DNA of 64,000 nucleotides from UBA2136 sp963974105 (GTDB taxonomy: Bacteria > Pseudomonadota > Alphaproteobacteria > UBA2136), in the NCBI GenBank assembly GCA_963974105.1, contig CAXBBG010000004.1, positions 1 to 64,000 of the forward strand. The letters are read 5' to 3'. Each line of letters begins with the position of its first letter. Position 1 is the first letter of the stretch. The notes beneath the pieces were generated by a model. That model was not told where the DNA came from. It was given only the letters and a program-made list of their open reading frames with translations, and ran no database searches. The position numbers and the translations under genes were made by a program. Of the stretch, positions 1 to 8,274 are shown in pieces.

Positions 1-118
1 TTCGCCAAAGCGTGTGAAACTAGCTTGGTAAAAGCTTAACAAAAACTAAGCTTCGTCAAAGCGTGTGAAACTAGCTTGGTAAAAGCTTAACAAAACTAAG
101 CTTCGCCAAGGTTTTGAA
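1..118. repeat. Tandem repeat array, unit about 50 bp (right end)
   Basis: Two nearly identical units lie head to tail at 1-51 and 52-101. They differ by one T/C change (the fourth base after the shared start of each unit, CGCC versus CGTC) and one A in a run. A third, decaying copy begins at 102 with TTCGCCAAG and loses similarity by about 118. Each unit contains AAGCTT-like half sites. The array probably continues left of the window, since unit 1 starts at base 1. No open reading frame uses it and there are no unique spacers, so it is not a CRISPR array. Function unknown. Confidence 0.85.
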
Positions 119-215
119 AACTAACTCATGAACGTTTGTAACAGAAAGATTTAATAAGGTATGAATGTACGCATGTTTATGCAACGTCATAATGTGCACA
201 AAAATATAAAGTAGT

Positions 216-2291
216 TTAACCCGCATTCATAAGTTCAGTTGATTCGGCACGTTTAAATATTTCAAAGAGTGTACTGGCTTCGACATTTTTACAAAAAGCT
301 TCAATGTTTTCAATCGAACGTGCAAGGTCACGAGCTTCTGGAATAATATCTGCGTGTTCACTTAAATCGGCAAGTCTGGTAAATAAACGACCCGCTTGTG
401 CCGTTCCTAAAGCTTCGCCAGGTCCGCGAAGTTGAAGGTCTTTTTCTGCAATGATAAAACCGTCACCTGTCGTACGCATGACGTCGAGCCTTTCTCTGCT
501 ATAAACACCTAAAGGCGGTGCGTACAAAAGCAAACATGTTGACTGTAAACTACCACGCCCCACACGCCCACGTAGCTGGTGTAATTGCGACAAACCAAAG
601 CGTTCGGCATGTTCAATAACCATGGTTGTGGCGTTGGGAATGTCAACACCAACTTCTATAACGGTTGTGGAAACAAGAACCTTAAATTCTTTGTTTTTAA
701 ATGCATTTAAAACAGCTTCTTTTTCCTTAGCTTTCATTTTTCCATGTAAAAGGGCGACGTCGTCACCGTAAATATGCTGTAAGTGTTCGTGTCTTTGTGT
801 GGCGGCGGCAAGGTCGCTTTTTTCACTTTCTTCAACCAAAGGGCAAACCCAATAAACTTGTTCGCCTCTATCAAAAATGCGTTCTAATGAATGCGCTATA
901 TCGTCTAGTTTTTCGGTTGAAAAAACACGGGTGTCAATTTCGGTACGTCCTGGTGGTTTTTCACGGATGATAGAAATATCCATATCTCCATAAAATGTAA
1001 GTGCAAGTGTGCGTGGAATAGGGGTGGCTGTCATAACCAGCAAGTCGGGGGCTTTGTTTTTTGTAAGCGCTAGTCTTTGTTTTACGCCAAATCTGTGCTG
1101 CTCATCAATAACCACAAGGCTACAACTTGGTAGCCTAACATCATCTTCAATGAGTGCATGCGTACCCATTAAAAGATCAATTTCACCTGTGGCAATTTTG
1201 GTCTTGATTTCACGTTTTTCCTTGGCTTTAAGTTTACCTGTTAATAAACCAAGGCGCACGCCTAAAGGCTCTAACCACTGCTTTGCATTTTCGTAATGTT
1301 GGATAGCTAAAATTTCTGTGGGCGCCATCATGGCACCTTGATGACCATTTTCTATCGCGGTTAATAAGGCTGCAAAAGCAACCACCGTTTTACCACTACC
1401 AACATCCCCCTGTGCAAGGCGTAGCATTGGTGTGTCTATTTTCATGTCGGCTTCGATTTCGCCAATGGTGCGTTTTTGGTCGCCTGTTAATGTAAAAGGT
1501 AAGCTTTCATAGAATTTATTTTTAATGCCGTTTTCAGAAATATTATGTTGAATTCCTTCAAGGTGACTATTTTCTTGTCGTGCTTTAAGTAGCGCTAATT
1601 GCCAAGCATAAAGTTCGTCAAAAGCAAGACGACAGCGGCTTGGAGAAAGCGGATTGATAATATCAGCATTTTCTGGATGATGTATAGCTTTTAAAGCCAA
1701 CATAAAACGTGGCCAATTATAACGTTTTAACAATTCTTCTGGTAGCCATTCTGTAAAAGGCTGTGCCATTGCCATGCTTAAAATAGCTTGAATAGTATTG
1801 GTTAAAACTTTATTTGAAATACCTGCGGTTAAAGGATAAATTGGGCTTACACCGCAAATTTCTGTTAAAGGTTTTGTCTTGCTCCATACATCGGGATGAT
1901 GCATTTGTTTTTCGGTAAGGCTATGTATCATAACACCGCTAATAGTTACATCTGCACCTATTGGGTATGAGTTTTTAAGCCACGGTCCGCTATTAAAAAA
2001 TACTAATTCAAGACGTTCACCTGCGCTGTCTGCAACATAAATTTTGTAAGGTGCTCGTCTGTTTTTACCTGATTTATGGCTTAAAACTGTAACAGCTAAT
2101 ACTGAAATTTCAACGTCAAGGCAGTCGTCGCAAGTTTTACGGAAGGTGCGTGTTTGCACAGCTGTTGGCATGTGCAGTAAAATATCTATATAACGCATGC
2201 CACATAATTTACGAAAACGTGGCACCAGTTTTTCTGGCACACGCGGAAGCTTGTCGTATGTGTCGAATAAAAAGCTTGAATTAATAGTCAC
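216..2291 (-). CDS. recG: ATP-dependent DNA helicase RecG
   Basis: RecG is a monomeric superfamily 2 helicase that remodels stalled replication forks and branch-migrates Holliday junctions. The 691-aa product matches the usual length (about 690). An N-terminal OB-fold wedge domain precedes two helicase lobes. Walker A (GDVGSGKT) is near residue 294, the DEQH box (DEQHRFG) near 395, and lobe 2 motifs include STTVIEVGVD and QLRGRVGRG. It is transcribed away from sdhE-mfd, a divergent arrangement typical of alphaproteobacteria. The start at 2291 is the only good one before the divergent promoter region. Identification is firm. Confidence 0.97.
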   Translation of the reverse strand: MTINSSFLFDTYDKLPRVPEKLVPRFRKLCGMRYIDILLHMPTAVQTRTFRKTCDDCLDVEISVLAVTVLSHKSGKNRRAPYKIYVADSAGERLELVFFNSGPWLKNSYPIGADVTISGVMIHSLTEKQMHHPDVWSKTKPLTEICGVSPIYPLTAGISNKVLTNTIQAILSMAMAQPFTEWLPEELLKRYNWPRFMLALKAIHHPENADIINPLSPSRCRLAFDELYAWQLALLKARQENSHLEGIQHNISENGIKNKFYESLPFTLTGDQKRTIGEIEADMKIDTPMLRLAQGDVGSGKTVVAFAALLTAIENGHQGAMMAPTEILAIQHYENAKQWLEPLGVRLGLLTGKLKAKEKREIKTKIATGEIDLLMGTHALIEDDVRLPSCSLVVIDEQHRFGVKQRLALTKNKAPDLLVMTATPIPRTLALTFYGDMDISIIREKPPGRTEIDTRVFSTEKLDDIAHSLERIFDRGEQVYWVCPLVEESEKSDLAAATQRHEHLQHIYGDDVALLHGKMKAKEKEAVLNAFKNKEFKVLVSTTVIEVGVDIPNATTMVIEHAERFGLSQLHQLRGRVGRGSLQSTCLLLYAPPLGVYSRERLDVMRTTGDGFIIAEKDLQLRGPGEALGTAQAGRLFTRLADLSEHADIIPEARDLARSIENIEAFCKNVEASTLFEIFKRAESTELMNAG

Positions 2292-2307
2292 GTGGGTGCC
2301 GTTTTAC

Positions 2308-2359
2308 TTGTTATTTTTGCCTAGTTTAGTATTATAGAGCTTAACTTATAACAAAGCAA
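2308..2359. promoter_or_regulatory. Putative overlapping divergent promoters, recG / sdhE
   Basis: On the minus strand a TATAAT hexamer (plus 2331-2336) lies 17 bp from a weak -35 TTGCTT (2354-2359), correctly placed for recG. On the plus strand TTGTTA (2308-2313) and TATTAT (2330-2335) are 16 bp apart, placed for sdhE. The two -10 elements overlap. Consensus matching by eye only. Confidence 0.35.
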
Positions 2360-2365
2360 AAAAGA

Positions 2366-2629
2366 ATGCTATTTATTCCCATGGAAATGCTTAAAAAAGA
2401 AATTAAATTCAGAGGTTCAAGGCGCGGTATTAAAGAGCTAGATATTATTTTTGGTACTTTTATTGATGACCAGATTGACCACCTTAATATGGAAGAATTA
2501 GAAGCCTTGCGTGAATTGTTGTTAGAAGGGGACCTTGATCTTTTAGAATATTTCCAAGGTGAAAAACCTCTACCAGAACATTTAAATGCAGAAGTTTTTG
2601 CAAAAATGAAGACAAGCAATGCTTCCTAA
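2366..2629 (+). CDS. sdhE: FAD assembly factor SdhE (DUF339/YgfY family)
   Basis: Small helical protein that promotes covalent flavinylation of the succinate dehydrogenase flavoprotein subunit. The family signature RGxxE is visible as RRGIKELD near residues 19-26, followed by the acidic LLEGDLDLLEYF segment expected of the family. At 87 aa it has the normal length. In-frame ATGs at 2381 and 2387 are alternative starts; the region N-terminal to the signature is poorly conserved in the family, so the exact start is uncertain. Its last 11 bp overlap the start of mfd, indicating translational coupling. The pairing of sdhE with mfd beside recG is a common alphaproteobacterial order. Confidence 0.88.
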   Translation: MLFIPMEMLKKEIKFRGSRRGIKELDIIFGTFIDDQIDHLNMEELEALRELLLEGDLDLLEYFQGEKPLPEHLNAEVFAKMKTSNAS

Positions 2630-5600
2630 ACAACTTATAAATATTCTTAAAAAAGAAAATGAGGCTTCTGTTTTAGGTATTACAGAACAGTCGTGTGCAT
2701 TTTTTGCAGCGCACTTACAACAAGACCTAAAAAATATAACAGTTCTTGTTGCTAAAAATGCTGTGCATATGGAAAGTATTTTAGCTGAACTCTCTTGGTT
2801 TTTTCCGAAATTAGAGGCTTATGCTTTTCCTGCTTGGGACGTTCAACCTTATGATCGTCTTAGTGCTGATGGTACGATTCAGGCCGCTAGGTTACGTGCA
2901 CTGAGCGCAGTTAAAAAAGGTGACCCTTGCCTTATTGTAACAACTTCAAATGCGCTTTCTATTAAAGTGCCGCCTTTAAATCATTTACCGCAAACCCTTA
3001 CTTTAACTGTGAATGAAACAGTTAAGCGTGATGCTATTATTGAAAAGTTATTGGCTTGTGGTTACTTGCGTGTGGGCACGGTTATGGAAGCAGGAGAATT
3101 TGCTATTCGGGGGTCATTGTTGGACATATTTATTGCGACAGATGAAGACCCTGTTCGTATTGATTTCTTTGATGATGAAATTGAAAGTATAAAAACATTC
3201 GACCCTGTTACACAGCGTACCGAAAAAGAAGTTCAAAGCGTTAACATACAAAGTGTTTCCGAAGTTATTTTAACAGAAGAAACTATCACCAATTTTAGAA
3301 AAGGTTGGCGTGAACATTTTCCAAACGGCACTATGGATACCATTTATAGAGACATAACAGAGGGCCGTAAAAATGACATGATGGGGCATTATTTACCTCT
3401 GTTTTATGGCTTGGCACCTTTACCAAGTTTTATTGAAATTTTGCCAGAAAACACACTCATTATACGCTCACCTCTTGCTGAAGAAGCCTTTGAAGCACGT
3501 TCTAACGCCATCAATGAATCCTATGATGCACGCCTTAATGCGGTTGTTTCCGATAAAGGTTTAGACGGTGAAATGAGTGAACCATACCGTCCTTTAAAAC
3601 GTGAATATTTATACCTACAAAATGATGACTGGCTCAAAGTTCATACAGGTCATAAATGGCTTTTAATGGCAAATTTTGATGATGGTTCTGAAAAGTTAAC
3701 TAAAATAAATGTAAGTGCGTTAACTTTTAGTTTGGCTGATGCCCGTGCGCATTCAGGAGTTTTAGACAGTGCTATATCTCTTATGAAAGAGACCAGAAAA
3801 GAGGGGCATAAAGTTTTATTAAGTGCACTTGCGCCTTCAACTTTGGTGCGTATGGAAAGAGCGCTTGAAGAGCATGGTCTTCCGATGCCCCAAACCATCA
3901 AAAGTTATAAAGACTTCTTAAAGGCCGATGGCTTAACCATGGCCGTCACACCTCTTTCTTGGGGCTTTTATGACAAAGAACTTGGTCAACTTATTATTAC
4001 CGAACAAGACTTGTTTGGCGAAAAAAATAACCGCCCAGTAAAATCTAAAAAACGAAAATCTGCTGATGTTATTTCCCATTTTAATGAAATAGAAGTAGGT
4101 GGCCTCGTGGTTCATAGCGACCATGGTATTGGTCAGTTTGAAGGTTTAGTCACAATGGAAGTAGACGGCAGCCAGCAAGATTTTTTACATTTAACATATG
4201 ATGGCGGCGATAAATTATATGTACCTGTTGTTTCACTTGACGTGCTTTCACGTTATGGCGGTGATGTGGACAGTACAAGGCTTGATAAATTAGGTGGTGC
4301 AGCCTGGCAAGCCCGCAAGGCAAAAGTTAAGAAAGACCTTATGGCCATGGCGGGTGACCTTATTAAAGTGGCTGCTGAACGTGAGGTAAGAAAAGGGCAC
4401 AGATATAGCCAACCCGATGGCATGTATGATGAATTTTGTGCAGGTTTCCCATTTGTGCCAACTCCAGAGCAACAGCAAGCTGTGAATGACGTTGAAGATG
4501 ACCTTTATGGCGAAGGTGTTATGGACAGGCTTGTTGTGGGCGACGTTGGTTTTGGTAAAACTGAGGTGGCATTACGCAGTGCATTTATTGCAGCTTCTGA
4601 TGGTAAGCAGGTGGCTATCACAGTGCCAACAACATTGCTTGCACGCCAACATTTTGAAAACTTCTTCAATAGATTTAAAGATTTCCCAATTAAAGTAGGG
4701 CACTTATCTCGCCTTGTTACAGGCAAGCAAAAGGCCGAAACTTTAAAAGGCATAGAAAATGGTGATGTTGATATTGTGATTGGCACGCATGCTTTATTAG
4801 GCAATTCAGTTAAGTTTAAAAACTTAGGCTTATTGGTGGTTGATGAAGAGCAGCGTTTTGGTGTTGCTCATAAGGAAAAGTTGAAACAGTTAAAAGCAAA
4901 TGTAGATGTATTAACGCTTACAGCAACGCCAATTCCACGTACATTACAAATGTCTTTGAGCGGATTACGGACGCTTTCTTTAATTACAACACCGCCTGTT
5001 GATAGGTTGGCGATACGTTCATATGTAATGAAGTTCGATCGTAAAGTTATGCGTGAGGCTATCCTGCGTGAGGTTTTTCGCGGTGGGCAAGTTTTTGTTG
5101 TCACACCAAGAGTTGACGGTATTGATAAGCTTGCTGAAACTATACAAAACCTTGTGCCTGAAAGTAAGGTGCGGATTGCACACGGGCAAATGCCAAAAGA
5201 CGCCCTTGACCGTACAATGACAGATTTTTATGACGGCCATTTTAATGTTTTGGTAGCAACGACAATCATTGAAAGCGGAATTGATGTGCCGCGTGCTAAT
5301 ACACTCATTGTGCACCGCGCTGACCGCTTTGGTTTGGCACAGCTTTATCAAATTCGTGGACGTGTGGGGCGTTCTAAAATCCGCGCGTATGCTTATTTCT
5401 TGCTTCCAGGTGTTGGGCATATGTCGGCCGACGCCGTTAAAAGACTGCAAATACTACAAAGACTAGAAGGCATTGGGGCAGGGTTTACGTTGGCGTCATA
5501 CGATATGGACAGCCGTGGTTCTGGTAATATTTTAGGGAAAGAGCAAAGTGGGCACGTAAAAGAAGTTGGCTTTGAACTTTATAATAAATTACTTCACGAA

Positions 5601-6107
5601 GCTGTGGCAAACACCAAACGCAAAGCAGAAACGGGTGTGGATAATTTAGAAGAAATTCAATCTTTTACACCAACTCTTAATATTGGATTATCTTTCTTAA
5701 TACCCGACTTGTATGTCACAGATCTCGGTACTAGAATGTCCTTGTATCGTAAGCTTGCAAACTTGGAAACGCCTGAAGATATAGAAGATTTTTCAGATGA
5801 AATGGTTGATAGGTTCGGGGATTTACCAGAAGAGGTTTCGTCTTTATTACAGGTTGTTATGTTAAAAAATAGATGCAAAGCATTAAATATAAGTAAGTTG
5901 GACGTAGGACCAAAAGGTATTGTTATAACCTTACATAATAAAACATTTGCAAAGCCTGTCGCCTTGTTACAATATGTGCAAAATAATGCAGGTCTTGTAA
6001 CGGTTAAACCTGATCAACGTATTATAATGCACCGAGTTATGCCGCAAGGTAAGCAAAGGTTAGAATCTATAAGTAGTATTCTATCAGCACTAGAAAATTT
6101 ACTATAA
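2619..6107 (+). CDS. mfd: Transcription-repair coupling factor Mfd
   Basis: Mfd pushes stalled RNA polymerase off damaged templates and recruits UvrA for nucleotide excision repair. The 1162-aa product has the family's full domain set. It begins with a UvrB-like region, then a CarD-like RNA-polymerase interaction domain starting near residue 484 (GGLVVHSDHGIGQFEG). The RecG-like translocase follows, with Walker A (GDVGFGKT) near 642 and the DEEQRFG box near 741. The TRCF C-terminal domain ends the protein. The ATG lies inside the 3' end of sdhE. No disruptions are seen. Confidence 0.97.
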   Translation: MLPKQLINILKKENEASVLGITEQSCAFFAAHLQQDLKNITVLVAKNAVHMESILAELSWFFPKLEAYAFPAWDVQPYDRLSADGTIQAARLRALSAVKKGDPCLIVTTSNALSIKVPPLNHLPQTLTLTVNETVKRDAIIEKLLACGYLRVGTVMEAGEFAIRGSLLDIFIATDEDPVRIDFFDDEIESIKTFDPVTQRTEKEVQSVNIQSVSEVILTEETITNFRKGWREHFPNGTMDTIYRDITEGRKNDMMGHYLPLFYGLAPLPSFIEILPENTLIIRSPLAEEAFEARSNAINESYDARLNAVVSDKGLDGEMSEPYRPLKREYLYLQNDDWLKVHTGHKWLLMANFDDGSEKLTKINVSALTFSLADARAHSGVLDSAISLMKETRKEGHKVLLSALAPSTLVRMERALEEHGLPMPQTIKSYKDFLKADGLTMAVTPLSWGFYDKELGQLIITEQDLFGEKNNRPVKSKKRKSADVISHFNEIEVGGLVVHSDHGIGQFEGLVTMEVDGSQQDFLHLTYDGGDKLYVPVVSLDVLSRYGGDVDSTRLDKLGGAAWQARKAKVKKDLMAMAGDLIKVAAEREVRKGHRYSQPDGMYDEFCAGFPFVPTPEQQQAVNDVEDDLYGEGVMDRLVVGDVGFGKTEVALRSAFIAASDGKQVAITVPTTLLARQHFENFFNRFKDFPIKVGHLSRLVTGKQKAETLKGIENGDVDIVIGTHALLGNSVKFKNLGLLVVDEEQRFGVAHKEKLKQLKANVDVLTLTATPIPRTLQMSLSGLRTLSLITTPPVDRLAIRSYVMKFDRKVMREAILREVFRGGQVFVVTPRVDGIDKLAETIQNLVPESKVRIAHGQMPKDALDRTMTDFYDGHFNVLVATTIIESGIDVPRANTLIVHRADRFGLAQLYQIRGRVGRSKIRAYAYFLLPGVGHMSADAVKRLQILQRLEGIGAGFTLASYDMDSRGSGNILGKEQSGHVKEVGFELYNKLLHEAVANTKRKAETGVDNLEEIQSFTPTLNIGLSFLIPDLYVTDLGTRMSLYRKLANLETPEDIEDFSDEMVDRFGDLPEEVSSLLQVVMLKNRCKALNISKLDVGPKGIVITLHNKTFAKPVALLQYVQNNAGLVTVKPDQRIIMHRVMPQGKQRLESISSILSALENLL

Positions 6108-6121
6108 AAAGGGCGATGAAA

Positions 6122-6556
6122 ATGGAACAAATTTACAAGTTAGCAAGAGCTGTCACAGGTATATTTATTGCTATAACTTTTATTGCGGCAACATGGCCTT
6201 ATTTAATGATACTTATACATGGGCCAAACTCTCAAACAATATCTATGCTTGTTGAGCACCTACCTTATTTAATCGCATTGGTTTTTTTGGCTCTAAGTTT
6301 TCGCTTTATGGACAAACGTGAAAGCCAGAAAAAACGTCATATAGGTTTAGTCATGTTTATGGTACTTATGACAGCTATTTTAATAGGAAGCTTTTATTTA
6401 GAAAAAATTATAATCGAAGAAGAGATGCGTCAAAAGCAAGAGTTCGAATATTTTAAAGCTTTAAAAGAAAAACAAGACGTAAATAAAGCCGTTGAGCAAT
6501 TGCTAAATCAGATGGAATCAAATAAAATGCTTGATATAAGCAACAGTACAAAGTAA
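6122..6556 (+). CDS. Small three-helix membrane protein, unknown function
   Basis: Not recognised. The product (about 144 aa) has three hydrophobic segments, at roughly residues 10-32, 44-62 and 74-95. A charged, coiled-coil-like C-terminal tail of about 45 residues follows and should lie in the cytoplasm. An ATG at 6116 is also in frame. However, AAGGG (6109-6113) sits only 2 bp from 6116 and 8 bp from the ATG at 6122, so 6122 is preferred. It starts 14 bp after mfd and ends 9 bp before smpB, so the three are probably cotranscribed. Nothing in the sequence gives a function. Confidence 0.75.
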   Translation: MEQIYKLARAVTGIFIAITFIAATWPYLMILIHGPNSQTISMLVEHLPYLIALVFLALSFRFMDKRESQKKRHIGLVMFMVLMTAILIGSFYLEKIIIEEEMRQKQEFEYFKALKEKQDVNKAVEQLLNQMESNKMLDISNSTK

Positions 6557-6565
6557 ACCTTACCC

Positions 6566-7036
6566 ATGGCTAAACAAAAGAAAACAGATAACACAAACCT
6601 GATTGCGCAAAATAAAAAAGCGCGACACGATTACGATATTCTCGAAACATTCGAGTGTGGCATCGTGTTAACAGGTAGCGAAGTAAAATCTCTGCGTGAA
6701 AAAAAAGCGAGTATCAATGAATGCTACGCGCAATTTAACAGGGACTCTGAATTGTTTTTAATTAACAGCCATATCTCTCATTATAAAAATGCAGGTTATA
6801 CACAACATGAAGAGACTCGTAGCCGTAAGCTTTTAATGCACCGCCTTGAACTTGATCGCATTTCTTTGAAAAAAGATCAACAAGCCTTAACACTTGTACC
6901 TCTGAAAATTTATTGGAAAGATGGGCGCGTAAAGGTTGAAATTGCACTTGGTCGTGGACGTAAGAAGCATGATAAACGCGCTGTTGGTAAGGAAAAAGAC
7001 TGGAAGCGTCAACAATCACGCTTGTTAAAGGGCTAG
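6566..7036 (+). CDS. smpB: SsrA-binding protein SmpB
   Basis: SmpB binds tmRNA and brings it to stalled ribosomes for trans-translation. The 156-aa product carries the characteristic motifs ARHDYDILETFECGIVLTG, GSEVKSLREKKASI and SRKLLMHRLEL. The basic C-terminal tail (KKHDKRAVGKEKDWKRQ) is the segment that occupies the ribosomal mRNA channel. Length is normal. It sits between a small membrane protein and thymidine kinase with gaps of 9 and 2 bp, as part of the mfd operon. The tmRNA gene itself was not found in this window. Confidence 0.97.
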   Translation: MAKQKKTDNTNLIAQNKKARHDYDILETFECGIVLTGSEVKSLREKKASINECYAQFNRDSELFLINSHISHYKNAGYTQHEETRSRKLLMHRLELDRISLKKDQQALTLVPLKIYWKDGRVKVEIALGRGRKKHDKRAVGKEKDWKRQQSRLLKG

Positions 7037-7038
7037 TC

Positions 7039-7614
7039 ATGGCAAAACTTTATTTTTATTATTCAGCCATGAATGCGGGAAAAACAACTACATTATTACA
7101 AGCTGATTTTAATTATAGAGAGCGCGGTTTAACCACTTTGCTATATACAGCCGCAGTTGATGACCGTTATGAGACAGGCAAAATTACGTCTCGTATTGGT
7201 TTAGCAGCAAAGGCGTACATGTTTGAAGACGGCACAAACTTCTATAATGGTTTTATTCAAAAGCATGCTCAAAATTCCATTGATTGCATATTGATTGATG
7301 AAGCACAATTTTTAACTGCAGCACATGTGGATCAATTGGCACAGATTTGTGATAAGCACGCCGTGCCTGTCTTATGTTATGGTTTAAGAACCGACTTTAA
7401 GGGAGCTCTTTTTACTGGTAGCGAAAGATTATTAGCCATTGCCGACGAACTTAAAGAGCTTAAAACAATTTGCAAGTGCGGTTCAAAAGCGACGATGAAT
7501 TTACGTGTGGATGCGCATGGTAAAGGCTTAAAAGAAGGTGCACAAACAGAAATCGGTGGTAATGAAAGTTATGTTTCTATGTGCCGCAAGCATTTTGTTG
7601 AAGCTTTATCGTAA
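7039..7614 (+). CDS. tdk: Thymidine kinase (type II)
   Basis: Cytosolic salvage enzyme that phosphorylates thymidine with ATP. The 191-aa product has the P-loop NAGKTTTL near residue 13. The Walker B-type DEAQF, which contains the catalytic Glu, is near residue 90. The substrate lasso follows two zinc-binding pairs of the family: CKCG around residue 151 and the final CRKH near 182. The family includes E. coli Tdk. It starts 2 bp after the smpB stop, indicating coupled translation. Thymidine kinase is patchily distributed in alphaproteobacteria. Confidence 0.95.
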   Translation: MAKLYFYYSAMNAGKTTTLLQADFNYRERGLTTLLYTAAVDDRYETGKITSRIGLAAKAYMFEDGTNFYNGFIQKHAQNSIDCILIDEAQFLTAAHVDQLAQICDKHAVPVLCYGLRTDFKGALFTGSERLLAIADELKELKTICKCGSKATMNLRVDAHGKGLKEGAQTEIGGNESYVSMCRKHFVEALS

Positions 7615-7723
7615 GCAGCTTTATAAAAAAGTTGCATTCAATCAGTTTTTTCTGTAAAAGTTGCCTAAAGGAAGCTCGTTAAATGAGTTCTCCAATGTAA
7701 TTTTGAATAAGAGGTTTTTAACT

Positions 7724-8146
7724 ATGGCTATTGAACGTACACTTTCTATCATCAAACCAGATGCAACAGAAAAAAACATTATCGGTAAAATCATTACTCG
7801 TTTTGAAGATGCTGGTCTTAAAGTAGCGGCTTTGAAAAAAGTTAAACTTGACGATGAACTTGCTGGCGGTTTTTACGCTGAGCACAAAGAGCGCCCATTT
7901 TTTGGTGAGCTTGTTGGATTTATGACTTCTGGCCCAGTTGTTATTTCTGTACTTGAAGGTGAAAATGCTATTAACACAAACCGTGATCTAATGGGCGCAA
8001 CTAACCCAGTTGAAGCTGCTGAAGGTACTATCCGTCGTGATTTTTGTGAAAGCATTGACGCAAATGGCGTACACGGTTCAGACTCAGCTGAAGCTGCTGA
8101 ACGTGAAATCAACTACTTCTTTAAATCTGAAGAACTTGTTGGCTAA
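7724..8146 (+). CDS. ndk: Nucleoside diphosphate kinase
   Basis: Ndk equilibrates nucleoside tri- and diphosphates through a phosphohistidine intermediate. The 140-aa product starts MAIERTLSIIKPDAT, as in most homologues. The active-site motif NGVHGSDS has its His at about residue 117. The reading frame is open upstream to a TTG at 7661, but GAGG at 7711-7714 lies 9 bp before the ATG at 7724 and this start gives the family's normal length. The 109-bp gap before it and a terminator after it suggest its own transcript. Confidence 0.97.
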   Translation: MAIERTLSIIKPDATEKNIIGKIITRFEDAGLKVAALKKVKLDDELAGGFYAEHKERPFFGELVGFMTSGPVVISVLEGENAINTNRDLMGATNPVEAAEGTIRRDFCESIDANGVHGSDSAEAAEREINYFFKSEELVG

Positions 8147-8170
8147 TAAGCAGTAAGCTTTTAGAATTTA

Positions 8171-8197
8171 AAAGGTCGTTTTATACGGCCTTTTTTT
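8171..8197 (+). terminator. Intrinsic terminator of ndk
   Basis: A 9-bp stem (AAAGGTCGT with ACGGCCTTT, one G-U pair) with a 5-nt loop is followed by a run of T, 25 bp after the ndk stop. Confidence 0.85.
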
Positions 8198-8231
8198 GTG
8201 CTTTGTATTTAAATAAATGAGCGTATAGCAT

Positions 8232-8265
8232 AAAAAAAAGCCTCCCGTGTGGGAGGCCTTTTTAG
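8232..8265 (-). terminator. Intrinsic terminator of prkA
   Basis: Perfect 7-bp GC-rich stem GCCTCCC/GGGAGGC with a 4-nt loop. On the minus strand it is followed by eight T, and on the plus strand by five T, so it may work both ways between the convergent ndk and prkA. Confidence 0.9.
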
Positions 8266-8274
8266 GTCGATTAC

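Noticed and set aside
1..118. CRISPR array
   Set aside because: Units are contiguous near-identical copies with no unique spacers and no cas gene in the window.
1009..1296. 95-aa open frame on the plus strand inside recG
   Set aside because: Antisense to the conserved helicase core and without any domain or ribosome site.
7661..7723. Longer ndk starting at TTG 7661
   Set aside because: The extra 21 residues do not match the family, and a good ribosome site precedes ATG 7724, which gives the normal 140 aa.
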